Below, one piece after another: positions 1 to 9,473 of a stretch of DNA of 64,000 nucleotides. Each line of letters opens with the position of its first letter. Position 1 is the stretch's first letter. A program made the translations under genes and the position numbers. The stretch is from assembly GCF_009765755.1 (NCBI RefSeq), contig NZ_LMUV01000002.1:705693-769692 (forward strand), given 5' to 3'. This stretch comes from Rhodanobacter sp. L36. GTDB taxonomy: Bacteria; Pseudomonadota; Gammaproteobacteria; Xanthomonadales; Rhodanobacteraceae. The notes beneath the pieces are model-generated. The model was given only the letters and a program-made list of their open reading frames with translations. It was not told the origin of the DNA and made no database searches.

Positions 1-1
1 G

Positions 2-466
2 AAACGCGCCGAGCGGATTCGCGAAAACCTCATGCGCTTGCGTCTGGATGGCCGGATTGTGGTCGGCGATGCCGGCGCGCCGCGCGGTTGGTGGAACGGG
101 CAGCCGTTCGATCGCATCCTCCTCGACGCGCCGTGCTCGGCGACGGGCGTGCTGCGTCGGCGACCCGATGTGCGATTGCATCGTCGCGAAAGCGACATCG
201 CCGCCATGCACGCGCAGCAGCGGCGGATCCTGTCCGCGTTGTGGCCGTTGCTGGCAGTCGGCGGAAAACTCGTCTACATCACCTGCTCGGTCTTGCGCCC
301 CGAAAACGAAACCATCGTCAACGAATTGCTGGCCGCACAATCGGACGCGAAGGCGATCGCCTTTACGCTGCCGACGGGTCAGGCCGCCGCCGTGGGTTGG
401 CAAATACTGCCCGGCGATGGCGACCTCGACGGCATGTATTACGCGGTGATCGAAAAGCATTCCTGA
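2..466 (+). CDS. rsmB: 16S rRNA (cytosine-967 C5)-methyltransferase, C-terminal part
   Basis: This is the 3' part of a gene whose start lies before the window. RsmB-family enzymes place a methyl group from S-adenosylmethionine on C5 of a cytosine in 16S rRNA, in the cytoplasm. The reading frame is open from base 2 and encodes about 154 residues of the RsmB/NOP2 methyltransferase fold. Seen in it are the motif DAPCSATG, with one of the two conserved cysteines, and YITCSVLRPEN, with the second (catalytic) cysteine. The end, GMYYAVIEK, is typical of the family. In many gammaproteobacteria rsmB follows fmt, but that region is outside the window. The next gene, on the same strand, is an unrelated membrane glycosyltransferase. 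Confidence 0.93.
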   Translation, partial: KRAERIRENLMRLRLDGRIVVGDAGAPRGWWNGQPFDRILLDAPCSATGVLRRRPDVRLHRRESDIAAMHAQQRRILSALWPLLAVGGKLVYITCSVLRPENETIVNELLAAQSDAKAIAFTLPTGQAAAVGWQILPGDGDLDGMYYAVIEKHS

Positions 467-547
467 TCGAAGGTTCGACGCCTCGATGCGTTGACCATCT
501 TCGAACCGTCGCATTCCGCGGGCTATGCTTTCGCTGCTGTTCGACCG

Positions 548-2290
548 ATGGAATCTGCACTCGTGAAGTCGCATGTACCGTTGTCCCGGTCTCGTCCGCT
601 GTGGCTGAGCGACGCCCGCCGGGAATTGATTCTTTTCGCCGTGTTCGCGTTGCTGGTGCTCGGCCTGGGCATCGGTCTGCGCGATCCGTGGCCGTCGGAC
701 GAACCACGTTTTGCGCTGGCCGCACGCTGGATGGCGGAACACGGCGAGTGGCTGTTTCCGCATCGCGGCCACGAACTGTATGCGGACAAGCCGCCGGTTT
801 TCATGTGGCTTCAGGCATCGGCTTATCAACTCGTTGGCAACTGGCGCGTCGCCTTTCTGTTGCCTTCGTTGCTGGCCGCGCTGGGCGCACTGGCGCTGGT
901 CTACGACCTTGCACGCCGATGCTGGAGTCACCGCAGTGCACTGCTTGCCGCGGCGACCTTGCTGGTCACGATCCACTTCACCTACCAGATGCGCAACGCG
1001 CAGATCGATCCGCTGCTGCTCGGCTGGATCACCCTCGCCAATTACGGAATGCTGCGCCATCTGCTGGTCGGGCCGTCGTGGCAATGGTTTGCCGTGGGCT
1101 GTTTTTTCGCGGGCGTCGGCGTAATCACCAAAGGCGTGGGCGTGCTCGCGATGCTGATGCTGGTTCCCTATCTGCTGGCTCGCAAACAGCGCTGGAACCA
1201 GTTGGCCATCATCCACGGCGGATGGCGCTGGATCGGCGGCCTGGCGTGTTTTTTCGTTCCGATTCTGGCCTGGCTGTTGCCGATGCTGCTGGCGGCGCGC
1301 GCCAATGGCGATGCGCAACATGCCGAGTACGTGCAGGACATTCTTTTCGGCCAGACCGTGCATCGCTACGCGGCACCGCCGGGGCACTTCCATTCGCCGC
1401 TCTATTTCCTCGGCGTCATCATCTTCGACTGGATGCCGTTGTCGCTGCTGCTGCCGTGGGCGATACCGGCATGGTGGCGGCGATGCAAACGTCGCGATGC
1501 GCGTTTCCTGCTGCCGCTTGGCTGGACCTTTCTGGTCGTGGTGTTTTTCTCGCTGAGCCCGGGCAAGCGAGATGTCTACATTTTGCCGGCCCTGCCGATG
1601 ATCGCCTTCGCACTCGCGCCACTGTTGCCGGCACTGTTGCGAATGCTCCGCGTGCGTGCGGCCATCCTGGCGCTGACATTTGTGATGTCGGCGAGCCTGG
1701 CGGTTACGTCCGCCGTGGCTTTGGACGTCCATCCGGCGTGGGCGGCGCGGTTCGAACATGAACTCGATCCACGCATCTGGTGGCTGTTCCTGGCTATCGG
1801 CCTGGCCGGCTTTCTGATCACCGCCATTACCCGGCTGCGACAGGCACCGCTGGGATGGCTGTTGTTCGCCGCCACTTTGTGGAGCATGCACGGCCTATGG
1901 GGTTATCCACTGCTCAACGACGACCGTTCGGCCCGCGATGTGATGACGCGTGCGCGCGCCATCGCCGGCCCGGTTGCGACCATCGGGCTGGTCGCGTGGA
2001 AAGAACAGAACCTGCTGATGGCGCAGGGGCCGGTCGTCGAATTCGGTTTCGTCGTGCCGTGGCGGCAACAATACTCAGATGCCGTAGCATGGCTGCGCGC
2101 CGCTCCAGACCAGCGCTGGGTGTTCAGCCTGGACGAGGCGATGGGACATTGCGTGGATCGTGCGCGCGCGGTGCGCGTCGGCCACGCCAGTCGTCGCGAC
2201 TGGTGGATATTTCGCGCCGATGCAGTGAAATCAGGCTGCGTACCGGCCATCAGCGACAACGCGACGGACAAGGACAGCGATGCCGAATGA
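548..2290 (+). CDS. ArnT/PMT-type membrane glycosyltransferase (GT39/GT83-like)
   Basis: A protein of about 580 residues with roughly 12 hydrophobic segments. The family moves a sugar from a polyprenyl-phosphate carrier to lipid A, lipopolysaccharide or protein on the periplasmic face of the inner membrane. The first periplasmic loop contains WPSDEPRFALAARWM, which keeps the acidic DE pair expected for the active site, followed by ADKPPVFMWLQ, the usual second motif. I chose the ATG at 548; an in-frame TTG at 491 would add 19 residues of no recognisable type. The end overlaps the next glycosyltransferase gene by 11 bases, so the two are probably translated together. The true acceptor cannot be read from sequence. 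Confidence 0.85.
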   Translation: MESALVKSHVPLSRSRPLWLSDARRELILFAVFALLVLGLGIGLRDPWPSDEPRFALAARWMAEHGEWLFPHRGHELYADKPPVFMWLQASAYQLVGNWRVAFLLPSLLAALGALALVYDLARRCWSHRSALLAAATLLVTIHFTYQMRNAQIDPLLLGWITLANYGMLRHLLVGPSWQWFAVGCFFAGVGVITKGVGVLAMLMLVPYLLARKQRWNQLAIIHGGWRWIGGLACFFVPILAWLLPMLLAARANGDAQHAEYVQDILFGQTVHRYAAPPGHFHSPLYFLGVIIFDWMPLSLLLPWAIPAWWRRCKRRDARFLLPLGWTFLVVVFFSLSPGKRDVYILPALPMIAFALAPLLPALLRMLRVRAAILALTFVMSASLAVTSAVALDVHPAWAARFEHELDPRIWWLFLAIGLAGFLITAITRLRQAPLGWLLFAATLWSMHGLWGYPLLNDDRSARDVMTRARAIAGPVATIGLVAWKEQNLLMAQGPVVEFGFVVPWRQQYSDAVAWLRAAPDQRWVFSLDEAMGHCVDRARAVRVGHASRRDWWIFRADAVKSGCVPAISDNATDKDSDAE

Positions 2291-3254
2291 AACGACTACG
2301 CATGTGCAGCTGATCGGCCGCGACAACGGCGCCGGCCTGAGTCGCGACATGGTGCTTCTCGCCGACGCGTTGAGGAGCGTCGGCGTCCCATCGACAACCG
2401 CTGCGCTCGCGCATCGCGGCCGCCTTTTGGAAGCGTGGACACGATGGCGCCTCACAGGTCGCGCTCCGCGGTTCGATCTCAACGTGATGCTGGAACGCGT
2501 GCGGCCGGAATTCCTGCGCGCCGCCCGGCACAACGTGCTGATACCCAACCCGGAATATTTCCGTGCGCAGGATCGCGCCGCGCTGAGCCGCATCGACGCG
2601 GTATGGGTGAAAACCCGACACGCCGCGACGATCTTCCGCGCGCTCGATATGCCGGTGCGCTACATCGGTTTCACCAGCCCCGATCGACGAACAGAAAACG
2701 TGCCGCGCCGGCACGCGTTCTTCCACGGCCCGGGTCGCAGCGGCAACAAGGGCACGCAAGCCTTGCTCGAATTGTGGGCCGCGAATCCCGCGTGGCCGAT
2801 GCTGACCGTGGCGTGGCGCAGACGCCAGCACGGCGCGCTGCCTGAAGCATCCAACGTGCGGCTGATCCGCGATCACATCGACGACGACACTTATCGGCGA
2901 TTGCAGAACGAACACCGCTTCCACCTGTGTCCGTCGCAGACCGAAGGCTATGGCCACTACATCGCTGAAGCGATGAGTTGCAGTGCCGTGGTCGTGACGC
3001 TGGATGCCGAGCCGATGAATGAACTGGTTGCGCCGAATCGCGGCGTGCTCGTGCACGCCACGCCGAACGGCACGCAGGATCTGGCTACGCGTTACGTCTT
3101 CGATGGCGCACCGATGCGCGAGGCCATCGATCGCTGCATTGCAATGTCGACCGACGAAATGGATCGGCTCGGGCGCGAGGCGCGCGCCTGGTACGAACGC
3201 GAGCAGCTGGCGTTTCCGATCCGCCTGCGCGACGCGCTGGCGGCACTCGGCTAG
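2280..3254 (+). CDS. Glycosyltransferase, GT4-like
   Basis: A cytoplasmic sugar transferase of 324 residues. The N-terminus (VQLIGRDNGAGLSRDMVLLADALRSVG) fits a GT-B fold. The C-terminal half has CPSQTEGYGHYIAEAMSCS, an E-x7-E motif of family GT4 that binds the nucleotide sugar, and then a VVTLDAEPMNELV segment. The start overlaps the upstream ArnT-like gene by 11 bases. The stop shares the four bases CTAG with the stop of the convergent gene at 3251. The context points to lipopolysaccharide or O-chain assembly, but donor and acceptor are unknown. Confidence 0.78.
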   Translation: MPNETTTHVQLIGRDNGAGLSRDMVLLADALRSVGVPSTTAALAHRGRLLEAWTRWRLTGRAPRFDLNVMLERVRPEFLRAARHNVLIPNPEYFRAQDRAALSRIDAVWVKTRHAATIFRALDMPVRYIGFTSPDRRTENVPRRHAFFHGPGRSGNKGTQALLELWAANPAWPMLTVAWRRRQHGALPEASNVRLIRDHIDDDTYRRLQNEHRFHLCPSQTEGYGHYIAEAMSCSAVVVTLDAEPMNELVAPNRGVLVHATPNGTQDLATRYVFDGAPMREAIDRCIAMSTDEMDRLGREARAWYEREQLAFPIRLRDALAALG

Positions 3255-4135
3255 ACGTGGTTGCGCAGGTCGGGCAGCGCTTCACGCACGTGCCCGTCGA
3301 TACCTGAGTCGCAACGACGGATGCCCTGCTCCCGCGTCTGCCGCAGGATGACGTTATTGGGCAGCGTCGGGTCGTCCGGATCGGCGGGAGCGCGCGAAGC
3401 ATGTTCGAGATGAATCGCCAGCCCGGCGAATTTCAGCTGGCGCCGCCGCAGGCCGTTGTTCTGCAGACGCGCCGCGAGTTCGAGATCTTCGCTGCCGTAG
3501 CCTTCCATCGTTTCGTTGAACCCGTTGACGCGCAACAGATCGTCGCGCCAGATGGCCATGTTGCAGCTCATCACGTGTCCGCCCTTGCGCGAACGGGCCT
3601 TGCGGCGCGCGAGCCATGGCCAGCGCACGGTATGAATGCGCTTGCCATAGTGCAACTGCGTGCGCGGCGCATTTCGCTGACGAAAGTACGCATCCATCCA
3701 TGGGCCGAACCGCGGCGTGCCGCCGGACAACAATCGCGCCGTTTCGCGCTCGGTGGCACGCAACCGCGTGCCCTGCACGAAACTGCCGCGCGCTGCGAGC
3801 ATCAGGTGATCCGCGATGAAATGAGGATGCACCAGCATGTCGCCATCGAGCAGGATCACGTACTCGCCTGTGGCGTCCAGGATGCCTGCATTACGCGCAC
3901 GACCAGCGCGAAACCCGCGATCGTCCTGCCACGCGTGCCGCAGTGGAGCCGGATAACCACGCGCAAGGCGTACCAGCAATTCGCGCGTCTCGGGCGTCGA
4001 ACCATCGTCCGCGACGATCACTTCGTCGGGAAGCACGGTCTGCATCGCGAGTGCGCGCAATACCAGCGCCAGCGCCTGTGGCCAGTTGTATGTCAGCACG
4101 ATCACGCTGATCGTCGGGGGATGGCGTTGGCTCAT
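3251..4135 (-). CDS. Family 2 glycosyltransferase
   Basis: A GT-A enzyme of about 294 residues. It shows ISVIVLTYNWPQALALVLRAL at the N-terminus, VIVADDGSTPET for UDP-sugar binding, LLDGDMLVHP with the metal-binding DxD motif, and EGYGSEDLELAARL, an ED motif of the galactosyltransferase-like C-terminal region. I start it at the ATG at 4135, which begins MSQRHPPTISV. The frame is open to 4312 but that stretch overlaps the neighbouring gene and has no family-like sequence. It probably adds a sugar to lipopolysaccharide core or O-chain; the specificity is not visible. It lies in the same minus-strand run as the GT2 gene and UDP-xylose synthase upstream of it. Confidence 0.85.
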   Translation of the reverse strand: MSQRHPPTISVIVLTYNWPQALALVLRALAMQTVLPDEVIVADDGSTPETRELLVRLARGYPAPLRHAWQDDRGFRAGRARNAGILDATGEYVILLDGDMLVHPHFIADHLMLAARGSFVQGTRLRATERETARLLSGGTPRFGPWMDAYFRQRNAPRTQLHYGKRIHTVRWPWLARRKARSRKGGHVMSCNMAIWRDDLLRVNGFNETMEGYGSEDLELAARLQNNGLRRRQLKFAGLAIHLEHASRAPADPDDPTLPNNVILRQTREQGIRRCDSGIDGHVREALPDLRNHV

Positions 4136-4187
4136 GTGCGCGAACCTGATGCGGAACACGGGCTCGTGGAAAAGCCGAAGCGCCGGT

Positions 4188-5120
4188 TCATTGCGTCGAC
4201 TTTCCGGACGACGCGCCAAACGCTCGACGGGCAATGGCGACGGCTCGTTCCACGCGTTTGAACCACGAGGACGGACCGCGCAACGCCAGCGCGGCGTAGC
4301 GCCAGATTTCATCGTGCGCTGGCGCGGGCTTGCTGAGAAATTCGCGCTTGACCAGGTCGAACACGTGGTCGTCCATGTACATGCGACTGGCGTAATAGTT
4401 GATCAGGCAACGCGAACGGAATCCGCTGGCGAACTGACGCTCGCGATCGCGCGCATGCCACCAGCCATTGGTATCGTGGATGCGGTAGTGCACCGCGCCA
4501 GTTGGCAAATAGAATTTGCGTGCACCGAGCACGCTGCTGCCGAACACCAGGCAGTTGTCCGCCGAGATGCGCCAGCTCGACACGAAATCCGCCGGAAGAT
4601 CGAGCGCGCGTACGGCCCAGTGGCGACGCATGGACAAAGCCGAAGTTGCTTCGCCATACCAGTGGCCGGTCGCCCAGGTGCTGATGGCCGTGTAACCCAG
4701 GTCGGTGGCGTCTTTCGCGTAACCCTGCACGCCTTGTTCGTTCCCGAACAGCGCGACATCGCTGAACACGAAATCGATATCGCGACGCGTGTCGTAGATC
4801 TCACCGATTTTTGCCAGGTACTCGGGATCCCAGCGATCGTCCGCATCCAGAAAACAGATCACCTCGGCGGTCGCCGCACGCAACCCGCGCACGAATGCTG
4901 CAAGCTGACCGCCGTTTTCGCCAAGCAACAAAGTGACGCGCGCATCGCTGCCGTAGCGCTCGCGCAGCAGTTGCGGCGATCCATCGGTTGACCCATCGTC
5001 CACCACGATCACCTGCGCGGCCGCACGCGTCTGCGCCAGTGCACCGTCAACCGCCTCGGCGACGAATTGCCGATAGTTGTAGTTGGTGATGACGACGGCG
5101 AAGCCGACCGGATTGCTCAT
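4188..5120 (-). CDS. Family 2 glycosyltransferase
   Basis: A 310-residue GT2 enzyme. Residues 8-50 carry [14 protein letters not shown] and [13 protein letters not shown], the nucleotide-sugar fold, and [20 protein letters not shown] holds the DxD motif (DAD) for the metal. The C-terminal 100 residues are helical and variable. The start codon overlaps the stop of the UDP-xylose synthase gene as ATGA, so the two are translationally coupled, which makes UDP-xylose a reasonable candidate donor. That link is an inference from gene order only. Confidence 0.86.
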   Translation of the reverse strand: MSNPVGFAVVITNYNYRQFVAEAVDGALAQTRAAAQVIVVDDGSTDGSPQLLRERYGSDARVTLLLGENGGQLAAFVRGLRAATAEVICFLDADDRWDPEYLAKIGEIYDTRRDIDFVFSDVALFGNEQGVQGYAKDATDLGYTAISTWATGHWYGEATSALSMRRHWAVRALDLPADFVSSWRISADNCLVFGSSVLGARKFYLPTGAVHYRIHDTNGWWHARDRERQFASGFRSRCLINYYASRMYMDDHVFDLVKREFLSKPAPAHDEIWRYAALALRGPSSWFKRVERAVAIARRAFGASSGKSTQ

Positions 5121-6067
5121 GCCGCCAGGCCCTGCTGCATCAACCCGCGGAAATAACGGATGGTTTCCTTCAGGCCGTCTTCCAGCGCCACGCTCGGCTG
5201 CCAGCCGAGTTTGTCTTTCGCCAGCGAGATGTCCGGCTGACGCTGGCGCGGATCGTCGGAGGGCAGCGGCCGATAGACGAGCTTCGACTTGCCGCCGACC
5301 AGCTGCAATACCTTTTCTGCCAGCGCGATCATGGTGAATTCCACCGGGTTGCCGATGTTCACAGGGCCGATGAAACCCTTGTCGCTGTCCATCATTCTCA
5401 CGAACGCTTCGATCAGGTCGTCGACATAGCAGAAGCTGCGCGTCTGGCTGCCATCGCCGTAGATCGTGATGTCCTCGCCGCGCAACGCCTGCATGATGAA
5501 GTTGCTTACCACGCGGCCGTCATTCGGATGCATGCGCGGACCATACGTGTTGAAGATGCGCACCACCTTGATCTCCAGCGCGTGTTGGCGGTGATAGTCG
5601 AAAAACAGCGTCTCGGCGCAGCGCTTGCCTTCGTCATAGCAGCTGCGGATACCGATCGGATTGACCCTGCCCCAGTAATCCTCGGTCTGCGGATGCACCT
5701 CGGGGTCGCCATAGACCTCGCTGGTGGAAGCCTGCAGGATGCGCGCGTGCAGACGCTTGGCCAGCCCAAGCATGTTGATCGCGCCATGCACACTGGTTTT
5801 GGTGGTCTGCACCGGATCGTGCTGGTAATGCACAGGCGATGCCGGGCAAGCCAGGTTGAAGATGCGGTCGACCTCCACGTACAGCGGGAAAGTGACGTCG
5901 TGGCGCATCAGCTCGAAATACGGATGGTCCAGCAGATGGGCCACGTTGCGCTTGCTGCCGGTAAAGAAGTTGTCCACGCACAACACGTCGTGGCCATCCG
6001 CGATGAGGCGATCGCACAAGTGCGACCCGAGAAATCCGGCCCCGCCGGTGACTAGCAGCCTGTTCAC
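5117..6067 (-). CDS. UDP-glucuronate decarboxylase (UDP-xylose synthase)
   Basis: A short-chain dehydrogenase-fold enzyme of 316 residues that converts UDP-glucuronate to UDP-xylose using bound NAD. The Rossmann motif GGAGFLGS is at residues 8-15. The catalytic Y144 and K148 are in SCYDEGKR, and the substrate region [13 protein letters not shown] is the signature of the UXS subfamily rather than of UDP-glucose epimerases. [19 protein letters not shown] is also typical. The stop overlaps the start of the next GT2 gene by four bases. Its presence suggests that the surface polysaccharide made by this block contains xylose or a sugar made from it. Confidence 0.92.
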   Translation of the reverse strand: MNRLLVTGGAGFLGSHLCDRLIADGHDVLCVDNFFTGSKRNVAHLLDHPYFELMRHDVTFPLYVEVDRIFNLACPASPVHYQHDPVQTTKTSVHGAINMLGLAKRLHARILQASTSEVYGDPEVHPQTEDYWGRVNPIGIRSCYDEGKRCAETLFFDYHRQHALEIKVVRIFNTYGPRMHPNDGRVVSNFIMQALRGEDITIYGDGSQTRSFCYVDDLIEAFVRMMDSDKGFIGPVNIGNPVEFTMIALAEKVLQLVGGKSKLVYRPLPSDDPRQRQPDISLAKDKLGWQPSVALEDGLKETIRYFRGLMQQGLAA

Positions 6068-6104
6068 TATGCCCTCGAATGCCCGAGGCGTCCGGGCTGA
6101 ATGA

Positions 6105-7325
6105 TCAGTCCCGCATCATAGCGAGGTCGTCTGCCGATCGCGCCGGCGTCGACGGGGATGGTGGCTGCGGTCGCGGCTGCGAAAGCATCAGAGCCAACGG
6201 CAGCCACACCAGCAACCAGCCCGGGCGCGGACTATCGAGAATCTGCGGCATGTCGAACTGCAACGTAATGCTGGCGTATACCCACAGCCCCATCGCCACC
6301 TGCCCGCGCAGCAGATAGCGCTGCTTCCACGCACGCCAGCCCAGCATCAGCCACAAGATCACCAGCAGCAGCAATCCCGGCAACCCCAGTTCAATGGCCG
6401 TCTGCGTCAGCACGTTGTGGCTGTGTGTGAAATCCATGCCGGCGACGTGCAGCGCGAACGGCGCGCCCTGGCCCAGGCCAAGCCACGGATGTTGCGCGAT
6501 GTGATGGATCGCTTGCGTAAACAATTCGGGCCGCCGCGAGGTGCCGCGTTCAACCAGCACATGCGGCGCGAACAGTACCAACGCCGTCGCGACCACCAGA
6601 ACCACCACCGCCAATCCGGAAATCAGATAATCGCGGCGTCGCCATAGCGGTGAAAGCACGGTGCAGAGGATGAGTGCGAGCCACACGCTGCGTGACTGGG
6701 TCAATCCAACGAATATCAGCAGCGGAATGCAAGCGACACAACGCAGCCAGAAACGTCGCGCGTCCCCACCGGGAAGCTGGCTGAGCCACACCACCACGGC
6801 GCCCATCAATGCCGCGGCGTAGTTCGAAGTAGCGATTGTGCCGTCGCCGACCAGACGATCGTCCGCAGGGGGCGCAAGCAGGTACTGGATATCGTAATAG
6901 GCCGCACAGAGCGCCAGCGCAACGCTGGCGACGAGCAACATCAGCTCCACGCGGAAACGGTCGTGGACATCCCACAACTGCCAGGCCAGCACGAAGATCA
7001 ACACGCTCAGCAATCGCCCCAGTTCATCCCAGGGCCGGCGCGCATGCTCCCAAAGCAGCGACATCGCTGCCCAGGCCAGCAGCAATAGAAATACACGAAA
7101 CAGTGGTTGCGCCCACAGCGACGCCCAGATCGCTTCGCGGCGCATCACAAGTGCCAGCAAGGTCGGCAGATAAAGCAGGATTCCCAGACTCACCTCATAG
7201 CCGTGACTGGGATTGAACGACACGCCGGCCGGCACCAGCACCATGCCCAGCATCATCCAGAGCAGTCCGATGCCGATCAGCCAGCGCCACGCAGGTTGTG
7301 TTTGGTAGAGACTCTGAAAAGACAC
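6105..7325 (-). CDS. O-antigen ligase-like membrane protein (Wzy_C/WaaL family)
   Basis: A protein of about 406 residues with ten or more membrane segments. Members join the O-chain to the lipid A-core, or polymerise O-units, on the periplasmic side of the inner membrane. The large loop after the mid-protein helices contains [12 protein letters not shown] and [20 protein letters not shown], the Wzy_C hallmark with its conserved histidines. I chose a GTG start at 7325 because no ATG precedes the first membrane helix and because the frame further upstream (open to 7991) runs into the divergent gene at 7539. The start is therefore uncertain. Ligase versus polymerase cannot be told apart here. 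Confidence 0.85.
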   Translation of the reverse strand: MSFQSLYQTQPAWRWLIGIGLLWMMLGMVLVPAGVSFNPSHGYEVSLGILLYLPTLLALVMRREAIWASLWAQPLFRVFLLLLAWAAMSLLWEHARRPWDELGRLLSVLIFVLAWQLWDVHDRFRVELMLLVASVALALCAAYYDIQYLLAPPADDRLVGDGTIATSNYAAALMGAVVVWLSQLPGGDARRFWLRCVACIPLLIFVGLTQSRSVWLALILCTVLSPLWRRRDYLISGLAVVVLVVATALVLFAPHVLVERGTSRRPELFTQAIHHIAQHPWLGLGQGAPFALHVAGMDFTHSHNVLTQTAIELGLPGLLLLVILWLMLGWRAWKQRYLLRGQVAMGLWVYASITLQFDMPQILDSPRPGWLLVWLPLALMLSQPRPQPPSPSTPARSADDLAMMRD

Positions 7326-7526
7326 GTATGAAATCCGCGGATACCGCTTGAGTGTTGCGGGACAAGCTACCCGCGCCGTCGTGAAGGGTGACTTACCGAT
7401 TGGCGGCGCCCACCGATGAATTGCGACGCTTCCATGTCGACCGGGCCGCCGCGCATTATCACCCGTCGCAAGCGGCATCGGATATCTCGCGTGGATCCGA
7501 CAGCACGCGCAACGATTCGGAGCAGC

Positions 7527-7532
7527 TAGACT
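7527..7532 (+). promoter_or_regulatory. Possible -10 box of a leaderless transcript
   Basis: TAGACT lies exactly six bases before the ATG at 7539. If used, transcription would begin at or next to the start codon. There is no purine-rich ribosome-binding sequence in the gap. No convincing -35 box is visible, so this is tentative. Confidence 0.35.
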
Positions 7533-7538
7533 TTCGCG

Positions 7539-8354
7539 ATGGCTTCGCTCCCCGTCACGCTCATCGTCATCACATGCAACGAAGCACGCAATATCGCGCG
7601 CTGCCTGGACAGCGTGCCGTTCGCGGCCGAGAAACTCGTGATCGACAGCGGGAGCGACGATGACACGGTCGCGATCGCGCAGAAACACGGCGCGCGCGTG
7701 ATCCACCAAGACTGGCTGGGCTTCGGCGCGCAACGAAATTTTGCGTCGACTCAAAGCAGCCATCCGTGGATTCTCGTGCTGGATGCCGACGAGTACCTCA
7801 CGCAGAAACTTGCGAAGGAACTCGAACAGAAGTTGCCGACCCTGATGGAAGGCAATACGCCTGCCGCGTACCTGCGTCGCAGCACGATCTACATGGGTCG
7901 TCCGATGCGCTGGTATCGCCCGGCTGTCGGTGAGCGCATGGCGCGTCTGTATCACCGTGATCGCGCGCGCTGGACGGATGCGCGCGTGCATGAATCATTG
8001 CGTTTCGACGGCGCAGCGCCAACGCTGCAGGCGCCGTTCAACCACGTCAACAATCCGACCTTGCCGCACAAGCAGCTCAAGGTGTTGCGCTACGCCGAAC
8101 TGAAATGTCGCGACTGGCTCGACAAGGGCAAGCCGGTGCGCATGTGGCAGGCGCCGTTCGTGTATCCGCTCGCGTTCCTCAAGGATTATCTGTTCCGCCT
8201 CGCGTTCCTCGACGGGTGGCGCGGTTTTGTCATCGCGCGGACGGCCGCGAGCTACGCGCTGTACAAGCGCATGCGTTACTTCGAAATGGTTCACAACCCC
8301 GAGTCGGTGGCGAGCGCCGCCAACATCCTCTCGAAGCACGGCATCGATCGCTGA
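7539..8354 (+). CDS. Family 2 glycosyltransferase, WaaE/KdtX-like
   Basis: A 271-residue GT2 enzyme resembling the lipopolysaccharide inner-core beta-1,4-glucosyltransferases of the WaaE/KdtX group. VTLIVITCNEARNIARCLDS opens the fold, VIDSGSDDDTV binds the nucleotide, GFGAQRNF is a subfamily hallmark and LVLDADEYL gives the DxD motif. The C-terminus (KDYLFRLAFLDGWRGF) is the membrane-associated helix common in this group. It is transcribed away from the O-antigen ligase-like gene and is followed after 2 bases by the TagB/TagF-like gene, so the two are probably co-expressed. Confidence 0.88.
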   Translation: MASLPVTLIVITCNEARNIARCLDSVPFAAEKLVIDSGSDDDTVAIAQKHGARVIHQDWLGFGAQRNFASTQSSHPWILVLDADEYLTQKLAKELEQKLPTLMEGNTPAAYLRRSTIYMGRPMRWYRPAVGERMARLYHRDRARWTDARVHESLRFDGAAPTLQAPFNHVNNPTLPHKQLKVLRYAELKCRDWLDKGKPVRMWQAPFVYPLAFLKDYLFRLAFLDGWRGFVIARTAASYALYKRMRYFEMVHNPESVASAANILSKHGIDR

Positions 8355-8356
8355 CG

Positions 8357-9400
8357 ATGAACACAACAACGGCAACGCGCAAACATTATCTGCTGTACGG
8401 ATCGGAGCGTTACGCGCTCGCCATCCTGCGTCCGATACAGGAAGCGATTCGCGCGCGAGGCCACGAGGCGGCGTGGTTTTTCGACGGACCTGGCGCGGAA
8501 GATCTGGTCGACGGCGAACGCCTGCTCAGCGTCGCCGAAGTGCGCGCGTGGAAACCCATTGCGGTGATCACGTCGAGCAACGCCGTGCCGCATTTTTTTC
8601 CGGGCGTGAAAGTGGAAACGTTTCACGGCTTCGATGCCGGCAAACCGAGGCATATCTACATACGCGGTTTCTTCGACCTGTATTGCACCACCGGGCCACG
8701 AGACACCGCGCAGTTCAAGGCGATCTCCGAAAAACTCGGGCACTTCGCGGTGATCGAAACCGGCTGGCCCAAGATCGATCCCTTCATGCGCGACATCGAC
8801 GGGCCCTTGCCCGACGTGCGCAAGCCGCCGGTGATTCTGTACCACTCCACGTTTTCGCCATCGTGGAGCGCGGCGGAAATATTGTTCGAGGAGGTGAAGC
8901 GCCTGTCGCGCGATGGGCGCTGGCGCTGGATCGTCACCTTTCACCCGAAGATGAATCCCGAAACCCGCGCGCGTTACAAGGCGCTGCAGAACGATTACCT
9001 GACGTTCGCCGAGAACGACAACATTCTGGAATTGTTTCCGCAGGTCGACCTGATGTGTTCGGACACATCGTCCGCACTCAACGAATTCCTGCTCACCGGC
9101 AAACCGGTGGTGACGTTCAAGAATCGGCGGCCCGGGCCGCAACTGATCGACATCGACGACCCGGCGCAATTCGAACCGGCGATCGAACGCGCACTGGCGC
9201 GCCCGCCGGAACTGATGAAGGCCATTCGCGATTACGCCGATGCCATCCACCCTTATCGCGATGGCCGATCCAGCGAGCGTGTACTCGATGCCATTGATAC
9301 CTTCATCGCTGCCGGTGCACGCAATCCGCGACGCAAGCCGGGCAACCGGTGGCGAAAGCTCAAGCTGCGCCGGCGCATCGGTTACTGGGGGCCGGCCTGA
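8357..9400 (+). CDS. CDP-glycerol glycerophosphotransferase (TagB/TagF)-like protein
   Basis: A 347-residue protein with a GT-B-like fold. Seen are YHSTFSPSW, FHPKMNPE and CSDTSSALNEFLLTGKPVVTF, which match the active-site region of pfam Glyphos_transf, where a serine/aspartate loop and a conserved glutamate bind the CDP-alcohol. In Gram-positive bacteria relatives polymerise teichoic acid; in Gram-negative bacteria they sit in core or O-chain clusters, so the product here may be a phosphoglycerol or related decoration. I start at the ATG at 8357, two bases after the stop of the upstream GT2 gene, rather than at the longer frame that overlaps it. The C-terminus is very basic. Confidence 0.78.
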   Translation: MNTTTATRKHYLLYGSERYALAILRPIQEAIRARGHEAAWFFDGPGAEDLVDGERLLSVAEVRAWKPIAVITSSNAVPHFFPGVKVETFHGFDAGKPRHIYIRGFFDLYCTTGPRDTAQFKAISEKLGHFAVIETGWPKIDPFMRDIDGPLPDVRKPPVILYHSTFSPSWSAAEILFEEVKRLSRDGRWRWIVTFHPKMNPETRARYKALQNDYLTFAENDNILELFPQVDLMCSDTSSALNEFLLTGKPVVTFKNRRPGPQLIDIDDPAQFEPAIERALARPPELMKAIRDYADAIHPYRDGRSSERVLDAIDTFIAAGARNPRRKPGNRWRKLKLRRRIGYWGPA

Positions 9401-9473
9401 GTTTCCTTTTGCGGCAAGACGCCGGCTGATCGGCGCAGGCTAGAATTGCTCGATATTCGCCGGGGATCCGCCT

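Noticed and set aside
7326-7991. Upstream extension of the O-antigen ligase-like frame
   Set aside because: It overlaps the glycosyltransferase at 7539, which has a full set of motifs, and the extension has no membrane or family sequence.
9441-9446. TAGAAT as -10 box of the ArnT-like gene at 9474
   Set aside because: The box itself is good, but no -35 box is at the right distance, so I did not list it as a feature.
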